From: Flavobacteriales bacterium
GTDB taxonomy: Bacteria > Bacteroidota > Bacteroidia > Flavobacteriales_F > PHOS-HE28
Reading direction: 5' to 3'
DNA length: 27,451 bases
Assembly (NCBI GenBank): GCA_016715995.1
Contig: JADJXF010000006.1
Span: forward strand, 1 to 27,451
The notes below the pieces were generated by a model. The model saw only the letters and a list, made by a program, of their open reading frames with translations, made no database searches and was not told where the DNA came from. Shown here piece after piece: positions 16,101 to 23,257 of the stretch (positions are counted from its first letter, which is position 1; each line of letters begins with the position of its first letter). The translations under genes were made by a program, and so were the position numbers.

Positions 16101-16295
16101 CTATCGCGGAACAGGATGCTCTTGGCGCCTTCGCTGAAGGCATGGAAGAGCGCGATGATGCCTAGCGCCTGATCGAAGGGCAGGAGGGAAGCCCGCGATC
16201 GGCATCCCCAGCCTGCTGCTGACGAAGTTGCCGAGCACCTCGGCGACCAGAAGCAGCGCGAAGAACAGGATGCTCTCGGACCCAAAGGCCCGCAC
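16101..16295 (-). pseudogene. Small membrane protein coupled to the receiver-CRP gene, probably frameshifted
   Basis: A GTG start at 16293-16295 overlaps the stop of the regulator gene by one base (TAGTG). It opens (M)RAFGSESILFFALLLVAEVLGNFVSSRLGM, a clear membrane helix. After about 35 residues the frame degenerates. The neighbouring frame continues sensibly as LLPFDQALGIIALFHAFSEG then AKSILFRDSVSLK, so one base is probably wrong near 16180. Corrected, it is a protein of roughly 70-80 residues with one or two helices whose end may overlap the 3' end of the convergent PQQ gene. Family not recognised. Position suggests a place in the CDO-kinase-regulator operon. Confidence 0.4.
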
Positions 16296-17356
16296 TAGCG
16301 GCTCGCCACGCGCTCCAGCCGCGCTTTGTCTTTGATCACGATCTCGCGCCCATGGGTCTCCACCAGCCCATCTTCCTTCAGGTCGGTGAGGCAGCGGATG
16401 AGCGATTCGGTGGCGGTACCCACCACGCTGGCCAGGTCCTCGCGGCTGATCTTCACGCCAAGGCTGGATTCGGGCTTCTCCGCGAAACGCTCATGGATGC
16501 GCAGCAGCGCTTGCGCCACGCGCTGCCGTACGCTGGCGTATGCGAGCTGCAACAGGTGCTGCTCCTTCTCCTTCACGTCGTGGGCAAGCATCTTGATGAA
16601 GCGGATGCTCACATCGCGGTCCTTGTACAGCAGCGCCAGCAGGTCCTCGCGGGGAACGAGCGCCACCTCACAGGGCTCCAGCGTCTCGGCGGCCTCCAAG
16701 GCGTAGCCGTTCTCCAGCAGGCCCATGTATCCGACGAACTCGCCGGGGCCATGCAGGCCGGTCACGAACTCCTTGCCGTCGTTGTTGATCTTGAAGGTGC
16801 GCACCTTGCCGCTGATGAGGTAAGGCACTTGGCGCAGCTCGTCGCCCTCGTGGAAGAGCATCTCCTTCACGGGGAGCCTGCGCGTCTTGCGGTCCTTGCT
16901 CAGGTCCTTCAGGGCACCGAGGCCGCGCGCCTGGTCCATGAATCGGTTGAGGCCATCCAGACCGCCGTCGAACCCTTTGCGGAAGAGCTCGCTGCGCTTC
17001 AAGCGGCCCTCGATGGCATTGAGCAGCTCGCTCTCCTCAAAGGGCTTGGTGAGGTAGTCGTCGGCGCCGAGTTCCATGCCCTTGCGCACATCGCCGCGCT
17101 CAGTCTTCGCACTCAGGAAGATGAAAGGCAACTCGGCGGTGGCGGGATCCCTGCCCAGCAGGTGCAGCACGCTGTAGCCGTCGAGCTCGGGCATCATGAT
17201 GTCGCAGAGCACAATGTCCGGTTTCTCCTGCCGGGCCAGCTCCACGCCGCGACGGCCGTTCTCGGCCTTCAGCACGCGGTAGTTGGCCAGCTCGAGGATC
17301 TCGGCCGTGTTATCGCGCATGTCCGCGTCGTCTTCAATGAGCAGGATGGTCCTCAT
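16295..17356 (-). CDS. Response regulator fused to CRP/FNR-type transcription factor
   Basis: 353 residues in three parts. Residues 1-120 are a receiver domain (acidic pocket Glu8-Asp9-Asp10, phosphoacceptor Asp52 in IVLCDIMMPELDGY, FLSAKTE and the LTKPFEE lysine). Residues about 160-275 are a cyclic-nucleotide-binding-like barrel (MLFHEGDELRQVPYLISGKV, GPGEFVGYMGLLE). Residues about 280-350 are a CRP-type winged helix-turn-helix (ISREDLASVVGTATESLIRCL). The recognition helix keeps Glu and Arg at the places that contact the GA step of the half-site in CRP and FNR, matching a TGA-N6-TCA operator. It lies 18 bp after the kinase gene, its presumed phosphodonor. Such fusions are common in Bacteroidota. 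Likely targets are the palindromes at 19200, 25686 and 25973; this is inference. Confidence 0.9.
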   Translation of the reverse strand: MRTILLIEDDADMRDNTAEILELANYRVLKAENGRRGVELARQEKPDIVLCDIMMPELDGYSVLHLLGRDPATAELPFIFLSAKTERGDVRKGMELGADDYLTKPFEESELLNAIEGRLKRSELFRKGFDGGLDGLNRFMDQARGLGALKDLSKDRKTRRLPVKEMLFHEGDELRQVPYLISGKVRTFKINNDGKEFVTGLHGPGEFVGYMGLLENGYALEAAETLEPCEVALVPREDLLALLYKDRDVSIRFIKMLAHDVKEKEQHLLQLAYASVRQRVAQALLRIHERFAEKPESSLGVKISREDLASVVGTATESLIRCLTDLKEDGLVETHGREIVIKDKARLERVASR

Positions 17357-17374
17357 AGGAATGGATGTTCGGGG

Positions 17375-18619
17375 TCAATTCTTCTCGATGATGCGTTGCG
17401 GGAGCGCCACGCTGAAGATGGTCTCGCCCGGTCTGCTGGAGAATGTGATGCTTCCACCCAATAGGTCGAGGTAACGCCTCACAATGTTGAGGCCAAGGCC
17501 GGTTCCCTGGATGGTGACCACATTGCTGCCGCGGAAGAAGCGTTCGAAGAGGTGCTGCTGGTCCTCGGCAGGTATGCCGACGCCATGGTCGGTGATGGTG
17601 ATGGTGAGCAGGCCATCGGTAATGCGCGTGCGCAGGACAACCGGAGTGCCGGCCGGACTGTACTTCACGGCGTTGCTGACCAGGTTGGTGATCACGTGGC
17701 CAAGCATCTGCGGGTCGGTGGTGACCATGCGCTCGCTGCCCTCGTGGTCGTAGTCGATGCGTTGTCCCGGCTTGGCCAGCCCGCGGAGCTCCTCGATCTG
17801 CTCGATGCACTGGTGCACCACGTCGATCTCGGCGGGCTGCACCTGCACGATGCCCTGCTCGATGCGCTCGAGCGAGAGGAACTCGTTGAGCATGGCGGTC
17901 AGTTCGCGCACCTTCGATCGGATGCGCTTCACATGCTTGTCCACCTTCTCATTGTCACTGGCATAGCGCCCGATCAGGTCATTGCTGCCCATGATGGTGC
18001 TCAGCGGCGTGCGGAACTCGTGGCTCGCCATGCTCACGAATCGGCTCTTCAGCGCGTGCAGTTCGCGCTCTTTCTCCAACGCGCCTTTCAGCCCTTCCTG
18101 CGCGGCCTTCAGCTCGGCGGTGCGCTGCTCCACGCGATCCTCCAATTCCGCGTTGGTGCGCACCAGCTCATCCTCGGCCAAGCGGCGCAGCGTGATGTCC
18201 GAGACCAGCGCCATCACGTAGCGCTTGCCATCCACATCGAAGTGGTTCAGGCTCACTTCCACCGGGAACACGCTGCCATCCTTGCGCTGGCCCTTGAGTT
18301 CCATGCCCATGCCCATGCTGCGCTGCATGGGTTTGCGGTCATAGGCTGCGCGGTGGGCGGCATGTTTCGCGCGCAACGAATCGGGCAGCAGCTCTTCGAT
18401 GCCGCGCCCGAGCAATTCATGGGCTTCGTAGCCGAACATGCGCACCAAGCTGGGGTTCCGCATCATGATGCGCCCATCGGCATCCACCACCACGAGGCCC
18501 TCGGTGGCGGTCATGAAGAGCAGTTCGCACACGCGGGCCGTGTCGGATTGCGCGAAGGTCCCACCGGTGCTGTTCAGCATGGGGGCAAGGTAGCCGAGCG
18601 ATGCAGGAGAACGCATCAT
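17375..18619 (-). CDS. Soluble PAS-domain sensor histidine kinase
   Basis: 414 residues with no membrane helix, so a cytoplasmic sensor. Residues about 28-145 are a PAS domain (GLVVVDADGRIMMRNPSLVRMFGY to FPVEVSLNHFDVDGKRYVMALVSDIT). Residues 146-190 are a coiled coil rich in Glu, Arg and Leu. His200 lies in the SMASHEFRTPLS dimerisation box. The ATPase has the N box NLVSNAVKYS (312-321), G1 DHGVGIP and G2 GTGLGL. The first ATG at 18619 overlaps the dioxygenase stop as ATGA, favouring this start over Met14. It should phosphorylate the receiver-CRP protein 18 bp downstream. No haem-binding or Cys motif identifies the PAS signal; redox or a metabolite is possible. Confidence 0.9.
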   Translation of the reverse strand: MMRSPASLGYLAPMLNSTGGTFAQSDTARVCELLFMTATEGLVVVDADGRIMMRNPSLVRMFGYEAHELLGRGIEELLPDSLRAKHAAHRAAYDRKPMQRSMGMGMELKGQRKDGSVFPVEVSLNHFDVDGKRYVMALVSDITLRRLAEDELVRTNAELEDRVEQRTAELKAAQEGLKGALEKERELHALKSRFVSMASHEFRTPLSTIMGSNDLIGRYASDNEKVDKHVKRIRSKVRELTAMLNEFLSLERIEQGIVQVQPAEIDVVHQCIEQIEELRGLAKPGQRIDYDHEGSERMVTTDPQMLGHVITNLVSNAVKYSPAGTPVVLRTRITDGLLTITITDHGVGIPAEDQQHLFERFFRGSNVVTIQGTGLGLNIVRRYLDLLGGSITFSSRPGETIFSVALPQRIIEKN

Positions 18620-19131
18620 CGGGGAGGACCCGCAGGAGCAACGCTTGCACTGCCTGTGCGCTCATCGTACACGCGCCATTTGCTCATCGGCTTCGCATAG
18701 AGGTTCAGCGTCACGGCGCGCTCGGGGCCGGGGTTGATGAAGCGGTGGATGGCGTGCCCGTTCTTGAGCACATCTACGGATCCCGGCACCAGGAGCTTCT
18801 CTGAAATGATGCGCAAACCGCCTTGAGGTGCAGGCTCGAACACCTCCTCGACCACAGCGCCCATCACCGGATGGACCCAGGCCGTCTGGCTGTCGTAGTC
18901 GTGTATGCTGGTGCGCTGGCCCGATTCGTAGCAGACCACCAGCAGCTCGAAATCGTCGTTGCGATGGATGCAGGTGCGCGTGTAATGGCGGGCGTTCCAT
19001 CGGAAATAGGGCTCGAGGTCGCGTGTTGGCACATCGTATCGCTCCAGGATCGGGCCGTATGCTTCCGCTGTGCGATGACGCAGCAGCTCCTTCAGCAGCT
19101 CGTCGATGGAGCGTATCGGAGAATGAGACAT
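18616..19131 (-). CDS. Cysteine dioxygenase-family cupin protein with altered metal site
   Basis: 171 residues of the type I cysteine dioxygenase family. Signs are YTRTCIHRNDDFELLVVCYESGQ (50-72), TSIHDYDSQTAWVHPVMG (74-91), NGHAIHRFIN (124-133) and NLYAKPMSKWRVYDERTG (143-160). Classical enzymes bind Fe(II) through HxH plus a later His and add O2 to the cysteine thiol. Here the first pair is His77-Asp78-Tyr79, so the second metal His is replaced by Tyr; the later His (129) and the end motif are kept. Activity may be altered, or this may be normal for the clade. It is the first gene of an operon with a kinase and a receiver-CRP regulator, preceded by a CRP-like palindrome and a -7-like TAGTTTCG. 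Confidence 0.82.
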   Translation of the reverse strand: MSHSPIRSIDELLKELLRHRTAEAYGPILERYDVPTRDLEPYFRWNARHYTRTCIHRNDDFELLVVCYESGQRTSIHDYDSQTAWVHPVMGAVVEEVFEPAPQGGLRIISEKLLVPGSVDVLKNGHAIHRFINPGPERAVTLNLYAKPMSKWRVYDERTGSASVAPAGPPR

Positions 19132-19169
19132 CGAATGGCGGTCCTCGCAGATCAGGGCTGCTTGCTTCG

Positions 19170-19177
19170 CGAAACTA
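19170..19177 (-). promoter_or_regulatory. -7-like box of the dioxygenase-kinase-regulator operon
   Basis: On the minus strand this reads TAGTTTCG, one base away from TAnnTTTG. It begins exactly 22 bp after the palindrome at 19200-19213. The stretch after it (CGAAGCA) resembles the multicopper oxidase promoter. Confidence 0.5.
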
Positions 19178-19199
19178 CCGGGGTGTTGCAGGGCCGATC

Positions 19200-19213
19200 C
19201 TGACGAACGTCAG
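19200..19213. promoter_or_regulatory. CRP/FNR-type palindrome CTGAC-N4-GTCAG, operon 1
   Basis: CTGACGAACGTCAG is a perfect 5-bp inverted repeat, centred about 75 bp before the dioxygenase start codon and 33 bp from the -7-like box. That puts it near -40, the class II activator position. The same palindrome precedes ccoS and the multicopper oxidase gene. Confidence 0.65.
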
Positions 19214-19227
19214 CCGCAAAAGTGAAG

Positions 19228-19262
19228 GGTGATAGCTTGGCCGTCTGGACGAGGCCATCACC
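19228..19262 (-). terminator. Possible stem-loop at the end of the cbb3 operon
   Basis: GGTGAT at 19228-19233 pairs with ATCACC at 19257-19262, and GGCC (19239-19242) with GGCC (19253-19256), leaving a five-base bulge. It overlaps the stop codon of the TauE/UreH-like gene. No T-run is present. Confidence 0.25.
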
Positions 19263-19974
19263 TCGCTTGGGGGTGACAGGCCGAAGCCTCCACACCGCTC
19301 AAGGGTTCGCCGGGACTCAAGTAGGGGATGCCCAGTTCCATTCCGCGCAGCACGAGGAGCACTGCAACGGCCCCCACCAGCACCGGCGATGCACGGCGCA
19401 GCGTGAAGCGCGCCTTCTGCCCGAGCAATCCGCCTCCCATGCGCACGGCGAAAAGCATTGGCCAGGTGCCGAGGCCGAAGAGCGCCATGTACAGCGCGCC
19501 GTTGCCTGCCGAACCCATCACCGAGGAGCCGATGGCCGCAGCGTACACCAAGCCGCAGGGCAGCAGCCCATTCAGCATGCCGGTGAGCAGCAGCGCTTCC
19601 GGCGCCGTGCGCTTGAGGTTGCGAGCGAGCAGAGAGCGCAGCCGTCCGATGAGGATGCTGGCGCGCGAGGCGGGCAGCCACCGCTCAAGCGCTCCCGGCA
19701 CCACAATGCTCAACAGCAGCACCAACCCAGCGATGATGGACGCCGCCTGCTGCAGGCCCGCCAGCCTCAGCCCATGGCCGAAGGCGCCGAAGGCCGCGCC
19801 GATGAGCGCATACGTGGCGATGCGGCCGCTGTTCAGCAGTACCGTGCTCACGAAGCGCGAGCGCCAATCGGGCTTGGGCGAGGGCACCGCCAACGCGATA
19901 GGACCGCACATGCCCAGGCAATGCGCGCTGCCCGCTACGCCGAGGATCAATGCGGTGCCCAGCAACGGGTTCAT
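19258..19974 (-). CDS. TauE/SafE-UreH-type membrane protein of the cbb3 gene cluster
   Basis: 238 residues with about six membrane helices. GSAHCLGMCGPIALAV (16-30) carries the CxxxC pair (Cys19, Cys23) and LLPCGLVYAAAIGSSV the second conserved Pro-Cys, both typical of the UreH-domain group annotated as sulfite exporter TauE/SafE. The ATG at 19972-19974 overlaps the ccoH stop as ATGA; longer in-frame starts would enter ccoH. Known: this gene regularly follows ccoG-ccoH in Bacteroidota and other cbb3 clusters and is thought to help copper handling or haem/thiol chemistry for oxidase assembly, not sulfite export. It is the last gene of the operon. Confidence 0.85.
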   Translation of the reverse strand: MNPLLGTALILGVAGSAHCLGMCGPIALAVPSPKPDWRSRFVSTVLLNSGRIATYALIGAAFGAFGHGLRLAGLQQAASIIAGLVLLLSIVVPGALERWLPASRASILIGRLRSLLARNLKRTAPEALLLTGMLNGLLPCGLVYAAAIGSSVMGSAGNGALYMALFGLGTWPMLFAVRMGGGLLGQKARFTLRRASPVLVGAVAVLLVLRGMELGIPYLSPGEPLSGVEASACHPQAR

Positions 19975-20408
19975 TGCGCCACGAGCCTCTCTGCAGTGTG
20001 ATAGGCAGCGCCATCCACAGTCCACTCCAATGAGGCATCGTAGCGGCCCGGCCAAAGCTGCAATGGCTCTGACACGAAGCTTCCTGTGGAATCGGCGATT
20101 ACTTCCAGCTTTCGATCTGCGCGCACATCGTTAGGGCGTAGCAAGTGCAAACTCCCGGTGATGCGCGTGCCCGCCAGCTCCGGCGGGAAGCGCAACTGCA
20201 CGCGATCATCAGCGAGGGCGATGGCCACCGGCGCGCTGAGCGCGTTGGCGCGGCTCTGCGCATCGATGCGCTGCTGGTAGCGCAGTTCCTCGGCGTAGTA
20301 TTCCTCGGTCACCAGCGATTCGGTGCGTCGTGCGCTGGCGATGCCGAAAGCGGCCATCATGGCGGCGAAGGCCACGAGGCTCAGTGCCAATGCTTTTCCC
20401 CAATTCAT
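19971..20408 (-). CDS. ccoH: CcoH/FixH assembly protein of cbb3 oxidase
   Basis: 145 residues. MNWGKALALSLVAFAAMMAAFG gives one N-terminal membrane helix. Then comes the FixH feature VTEEYYAEELRYQQRIDAQ, a conserved Tyr-rich segment following the helix, and a beta-rich periplasmic domain ending WPGRYDASLEWTVDGAAYH. CcoH binds the oxidase during assembly and stays associated with it in studied species. The ATG at 20406-20408 overlaps the ccoG stop, and the stop overlaps the next ATG. An in-frame extension upstream to 20993 runs through ccoG on another frame and is not used. Confidence 0.88.
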   Translation of the reverse strand: MNWGKALALSLVAFAAMMAAFGIASARRTESLVTEEYYAEELRYQQRIDAQSRANALSAPVAIALADDRVQLRFPPELAGTRITGSLHLLRPNDVRADRKLEVIADSTGSFVSEPLQLWPGRYDASLEWTVDGAAYHTAERLVAQ

Positions 20409-21859
20409 GCTCCAGGTGGTTTCATAGGTCCGACGAATGATGTGGTCACCTTCTCCAGCAGCTTGTCGCCGCTGAAGACGCCGATCACGATCCTGTTCTT
20501 CATGGCGGTCACTGCCGCTTTGGGCAGGATCAAGAAGGCCTCGCTGCTGGCGAGTTCTCCGGATTGCAGCACCATGGGCTTGCCCACTAGCTGCACTTCG
20601 CCGCCTTCCACGTTGAGCACTTCGAAGCGCAAGGGCAGTTCGCGCGGCGTCTTGTTGGCCACCTTCAGCGCGTACAGGTTGCTCACGCGGCCATCGGGAC
20701 GCTCCTGGAAGAGGATGCCCGGCGTGCGCATGAAGGTGGTGCGCGTCTCGCTGCGCGTGGCGATGAGCGCAGTGAGCGCCCCAACAAGCACGAACAGCAC
20801 AGCGGTGTAGGCCTTCATCCTCAGGTTGAAGGCGATGGGCTTCTTCTCGCTGATCTCCTCCTCGCTCGCGAAGCGCACCAGCCCTTTGGGCAGCCCTACG
20901 CTGTCCATGATGTGGTCGCAGGCATCCACGCACGCGGTGCAGTTCACGCATTCGAGCTGCGTGCCGTTGCGGATGTCGATGCCCGTGGGGCACACATGCA
21001 CGCAGGCCCGGCAGTCGATGCAGTCGCCCTTGCCCGCAGCGGCGCGGTCCTCATTCTTGCGCCACGATGACCGCTGTTCGCCGCGCACATGGTCATAAGC
21101 GATCACCACGCTCTTGCGATCGAGCAGCACGCCCTGCAAGCGGCCATAGGGGCACACGGTGGTGCAGGCCTGCTCGCGGAAGAAGGCGAAGTTGCCATAG
21201 AACACGCCGCTGAAGGCCATCATGGCGATGAGCCCGGTGACGTGCTGAGCGGGCGGCTCGGTGATGATGCGGATCAGCTCATCGCTGCCGATGAGGTAGG
21301 CGAGGAAGGTGTTGCCGATGATGAAGCTGATGCCGAAGAAGAGGACGTGCTTGAGGGTCTTCTTCCCCAGCTTCTTCGCCGATGGCGGCTCTTTGTTCAG
21401 CAGTTGCTGGTGCTTCCAATCGCCCTCGATCAGGTATTCGATGCGGCGGAACACGTGCTCCATGAATACCGTCTGCGGACAAGCCCATCCGCAGAAGAGG
21501 CGACCGAAGGCCACCGTGAAGAGCGCCACGAAGACGATGAAGGCGAGCACGCCGATCACGAAGATCAGGAAGTCCTGCGGCCAGAAGGTCTGCCCGAAGA
21601 AGACGAAGCGCCGCTCGATCACATTGATCATCAGCAGCGGCTCGCCGCCGATGCGGAGGAAGGGGCCAGCCAGCAGCAGCGCGAGCAGTGCGTAGGCGAA
21701 CCATTGGCGGCGGGTGGTCCACTTGCCGCTGGGCTTCTTGGGGTACACCCAGATGCGCTTGCCGTGCCGATCCACCGTGCTGATGGAGTCGCGGAAGCTC
21801 TCGTCGCGCAGGGCTTCCGCTCGTGCGTCGCGGGCCTCGTGCGCGGGTTGCTTGTTCAT
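20405..21859 (-). CDS. ccoG: CcoG, cbb3 oxidase accessory iron-sulfur protein
   Basis: 484 residues. After a soluble lead (VDRHGKRIWVYPKKPSGKW) come several membrane helices, with FGRLFCGWACPQTVFMEHVFRRIEYLIEG (about 120-148) between them. EQACTTVCPYGRLQGVL follows. Two ferredoxin-like clusters read CIDCRACVHVCPTGIDIR and CVNCTACVDACDHIM (about 285-330), each with the CxxCxxCxxxC pattern of a [4Fe-4S] site. The last 120 residues are a periplasmic Ig-like domain. Known: CcoG-type proteins reduce Cu(II) to Cu(I) for delivery to the CuB centre of cbb3. The start at 21859 follows the ccoP stop by one base. Confidence 0.95.
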   Translation of the reverse strand: MNKQPAHEARDARAEALRDESFRDSISTVDRHGKRIWVYPKKPSGKWTTRRQWFAYALLALLLAGPFLRIGGEPLLMINVIERRFVFFGQTFWPQDFLIFVIGVLAFIVFVALFTVAFGRLFCGWACPQTVFMEHVFRRIEYLIEGDWKHQQLLNKEPPSAKKLGKKTLKHVLFFGISFIIGNTFLAYLIGSDELIRIITEPPAQHVTGLIAMMAFSGVFYGNFAFFREQACTTVCPYGRLQGVLLDRKSVVIAYDHVRGEQRSSWRKNEDRAAAGKGDCIDCRACVHVCPTGIDIRNGTQLECVNCTACVDACDHIMDSVGLPKGLVRFASEEEISEKKPIAFNLRMKAYTAVLFVLVGALTALIATRSETRTTFMRTPGILFQERPDGRVSNLYALKVANKTPRELPLRFEVLNVEGGEVQLVGKPMVLQSGELASSEAFLILPKAAVTAMKNRIVIGVFSGDKLLEKVTTSFVGPMKPPGA

Positions 21860-21860
21860 C

Positions 21861-23045
21861 TCACAAGGCCGCTACCGGCTGGGCAGCAGGCGTGGCCAGG
21901 CTATCGGTGGGTGCGACTTCTTCCTTCCATAATTCACCTTGCGGCTCTTTCCCTGATGCGTTGCCGGTCCCCTGCAAGCCCAGGATGTAGCTGGAGAGCG
22001 CCTGGATCTCGTTCGGCTTCAACTGGCTCTTCCAGCTGATCATGCCTTTCTCCGGCACGCCGTACTTGATGGTCTTGAAGATCTCCTTCACCCCGCCGCC
22101 ATGGATCCAGTAGGCATCGGTGAGATTCGGGCCCACGCTCGTCGCTGAGCCTGCGCCGTCGGCGCCATGGCAAGCGGCGCAGTAGGTGATGAAGGTCTCT
22201 TTCGCACCCGCCAGGGCACCTGCATCCGTGGTCAAGGTCACGGTGGTCTCATCCACGGATGCGCCCGCGCGAGCCACATAAGCGGCCACATCGGCCTTGG
22301 CCTGCTCGATCTCCGCAGTGTACTCTTCCTGTGAATCATTCCAGGTTCCCGTGACGTGCATGTTCACGAGATAGAGCGCGCTCCATGCGATGGTTCCATA
22401 GAAGAGCCACACCCACCACGGCGGCAGCACGTTGTCCAGCTCGCGGATGCCATCGTACTCGTGGTGCATGAGCAGATCGCGCTCTTCCACTTCCTTGCTA
22501 GGGCGACGCGTGAGCAGGTCCATCAGCTTCGCAGCAGGAGAGGGGCGCTTCGCCACAGCTGCGGCACCGGCGCGTTGCTCCTCGAACACACCGGTGATGG
22601 CGCGCATGGTGCTGCGCAGCAGATTGATCTGCACCATCAGCACGATGAAGAGGAAGATGTTGATCAGCAGGAGGAGGTAGAACAGCTCCTGGTGGTTCAT
22701 GGTGGCACGGGGTTCCACGTAGGCCTGCGCCTGCGCGCTGCCCGCGGCGAGCAGCAGCGGCAGCAGCAAGGCCGACTTGGTCATCCGCTCGGTGAGCTTT
22801 CGCATCCAGCCCGTGCTGCCCATCATGGTGCGCAGGATGGAGCTCATGGCCAGGATCAGCACCACCTGCACCACGGCGAGGCCCATCATCACGTAGTTCA
22901 CGGTGCCGCTCACGGGGATCATCGGCTCGCTGGAAGGCGCGCCCGCAGCGGCATCCTGCGCGACGGCGCTCACAGCGACGGTGGCCAGGGCAGCGATCGC
23001 CAACGCCCGGCGGAGGTGGGTTCGTTCAGTGCGCATGGTTGTCAT
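21861..23045 (-). CDS. ccoP: cbb3 oxidase subunit CcoP, single-haem type with extended N-terminus
   Basis: 394 residues. The body has the CcoP anchor WVWLFYGTIAWSALYLVNMH (211-230) preceded by YDGIRELDNVLPPWW, then one c-type haem motif CAACH (289-293) with KGMISWKSQL supplying the likely axial Met. Proteobacterial CcoP usually has two haem domains; this has one. Before the body are an N-terminal signal-like segment (14-30), a first helix (47-72), then a second signal-like segment SALLLPLLLAAGSAQAQ (91-107) and another helix (120-140). This length may reflect a fusion or a clade-specific layout. It passes electrons to CcoN through CcoO. The gene starts 3 bp after ccoQ. Confidence 0.92.
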   Translation of the reverse strand: MTTMRTERTHLRRALAIAALATVAVSAVAQDAAAGAPSSEPMIPVSGTVNYVMMGLAVVQVVLILAMSSILRTMMGSTGWMRKLTERMTKSALLLPLLLAAGSAQAQAYVEPRATMNHQELFYLLLLINIFLFIVLMVQINLLRSTMRAITGVFEEQRAGAAAVAKRPSPAAKLMDLLTRRPSKEVEERDLLMHHEYDGIRELDNVLPPWWVWLFYGTIAWSALYLVNMHVTGTWNDSQEEYTAEIEQAKADVAAYVARAGASVDETTVTLTTDAGALAGAKETFITYCAACHGADGAGSATSVGPNLTDAYWIHGGGVKEIFKTIKYGVPEKGMISWKSQLKPNEIQALSSYILGLQGTGNASGKEPQGELWKEEVAPTDSLATPAAQPVAAL

Positions 23046-23048
23046 CCC

Positions 23049-23246
23049 CTAGAGGGAGTTGGTGTTGGCATTGCTGGCATCATCGATCAGTGGCAGTGCG
23101 CTCATGTGATCGACCTGCTCGCGGCGCATGGCGCGCACCCAGAGGAGCACGCCGATGAAGAGGGTGAAGAAGATGACGAAGGCCATCACGGGGAAGAGGT
23201 CCACGTGATCGATCGAGGTCAGGTGCCCTTTGATGAACTTGAGCAT
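23049..23246 (-). CDS. ccoQ: CcoQ-like small subunit of cbb3 oxidase
   Basis: 65 residues with one membrane helix (VMAFVIFFTLFIGVLLWV, about 20-37) followed by a charged RAMRREQVDHMSALPL tail, the standard plan of CcoQ/FixQ. CcoQ stabilises the oxidase, especially CcoP binding. It lies between ccoNO (11 bp gap) and ccoP (3 bp gap), which supports the call better than the sequence alone. Confidence 0.85.
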   Translation of the reverse strand: MLKFIKGHLTSIDHVDLFPVMAFVIFFTLFIGVLLWVRAMRREQVDHMSALPLIDDASNANTNSL

Positions 23247-23257
23247 GGCGATAGGTG

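Noticed and set aside
17552..18700. Long plus-strand frame across the histidine kinase
   Set aside because: Antisense shadow of a gene with all kinase boxes; no domain of its own.
19971..20993. 340-residue reading of ccoH starting inside ccoG
   Set aside because: The first 195 residues are an out-of-frame product of ccoG. The ATG at 20408, overlapping the ccoG stop, gives a normal CcoH.
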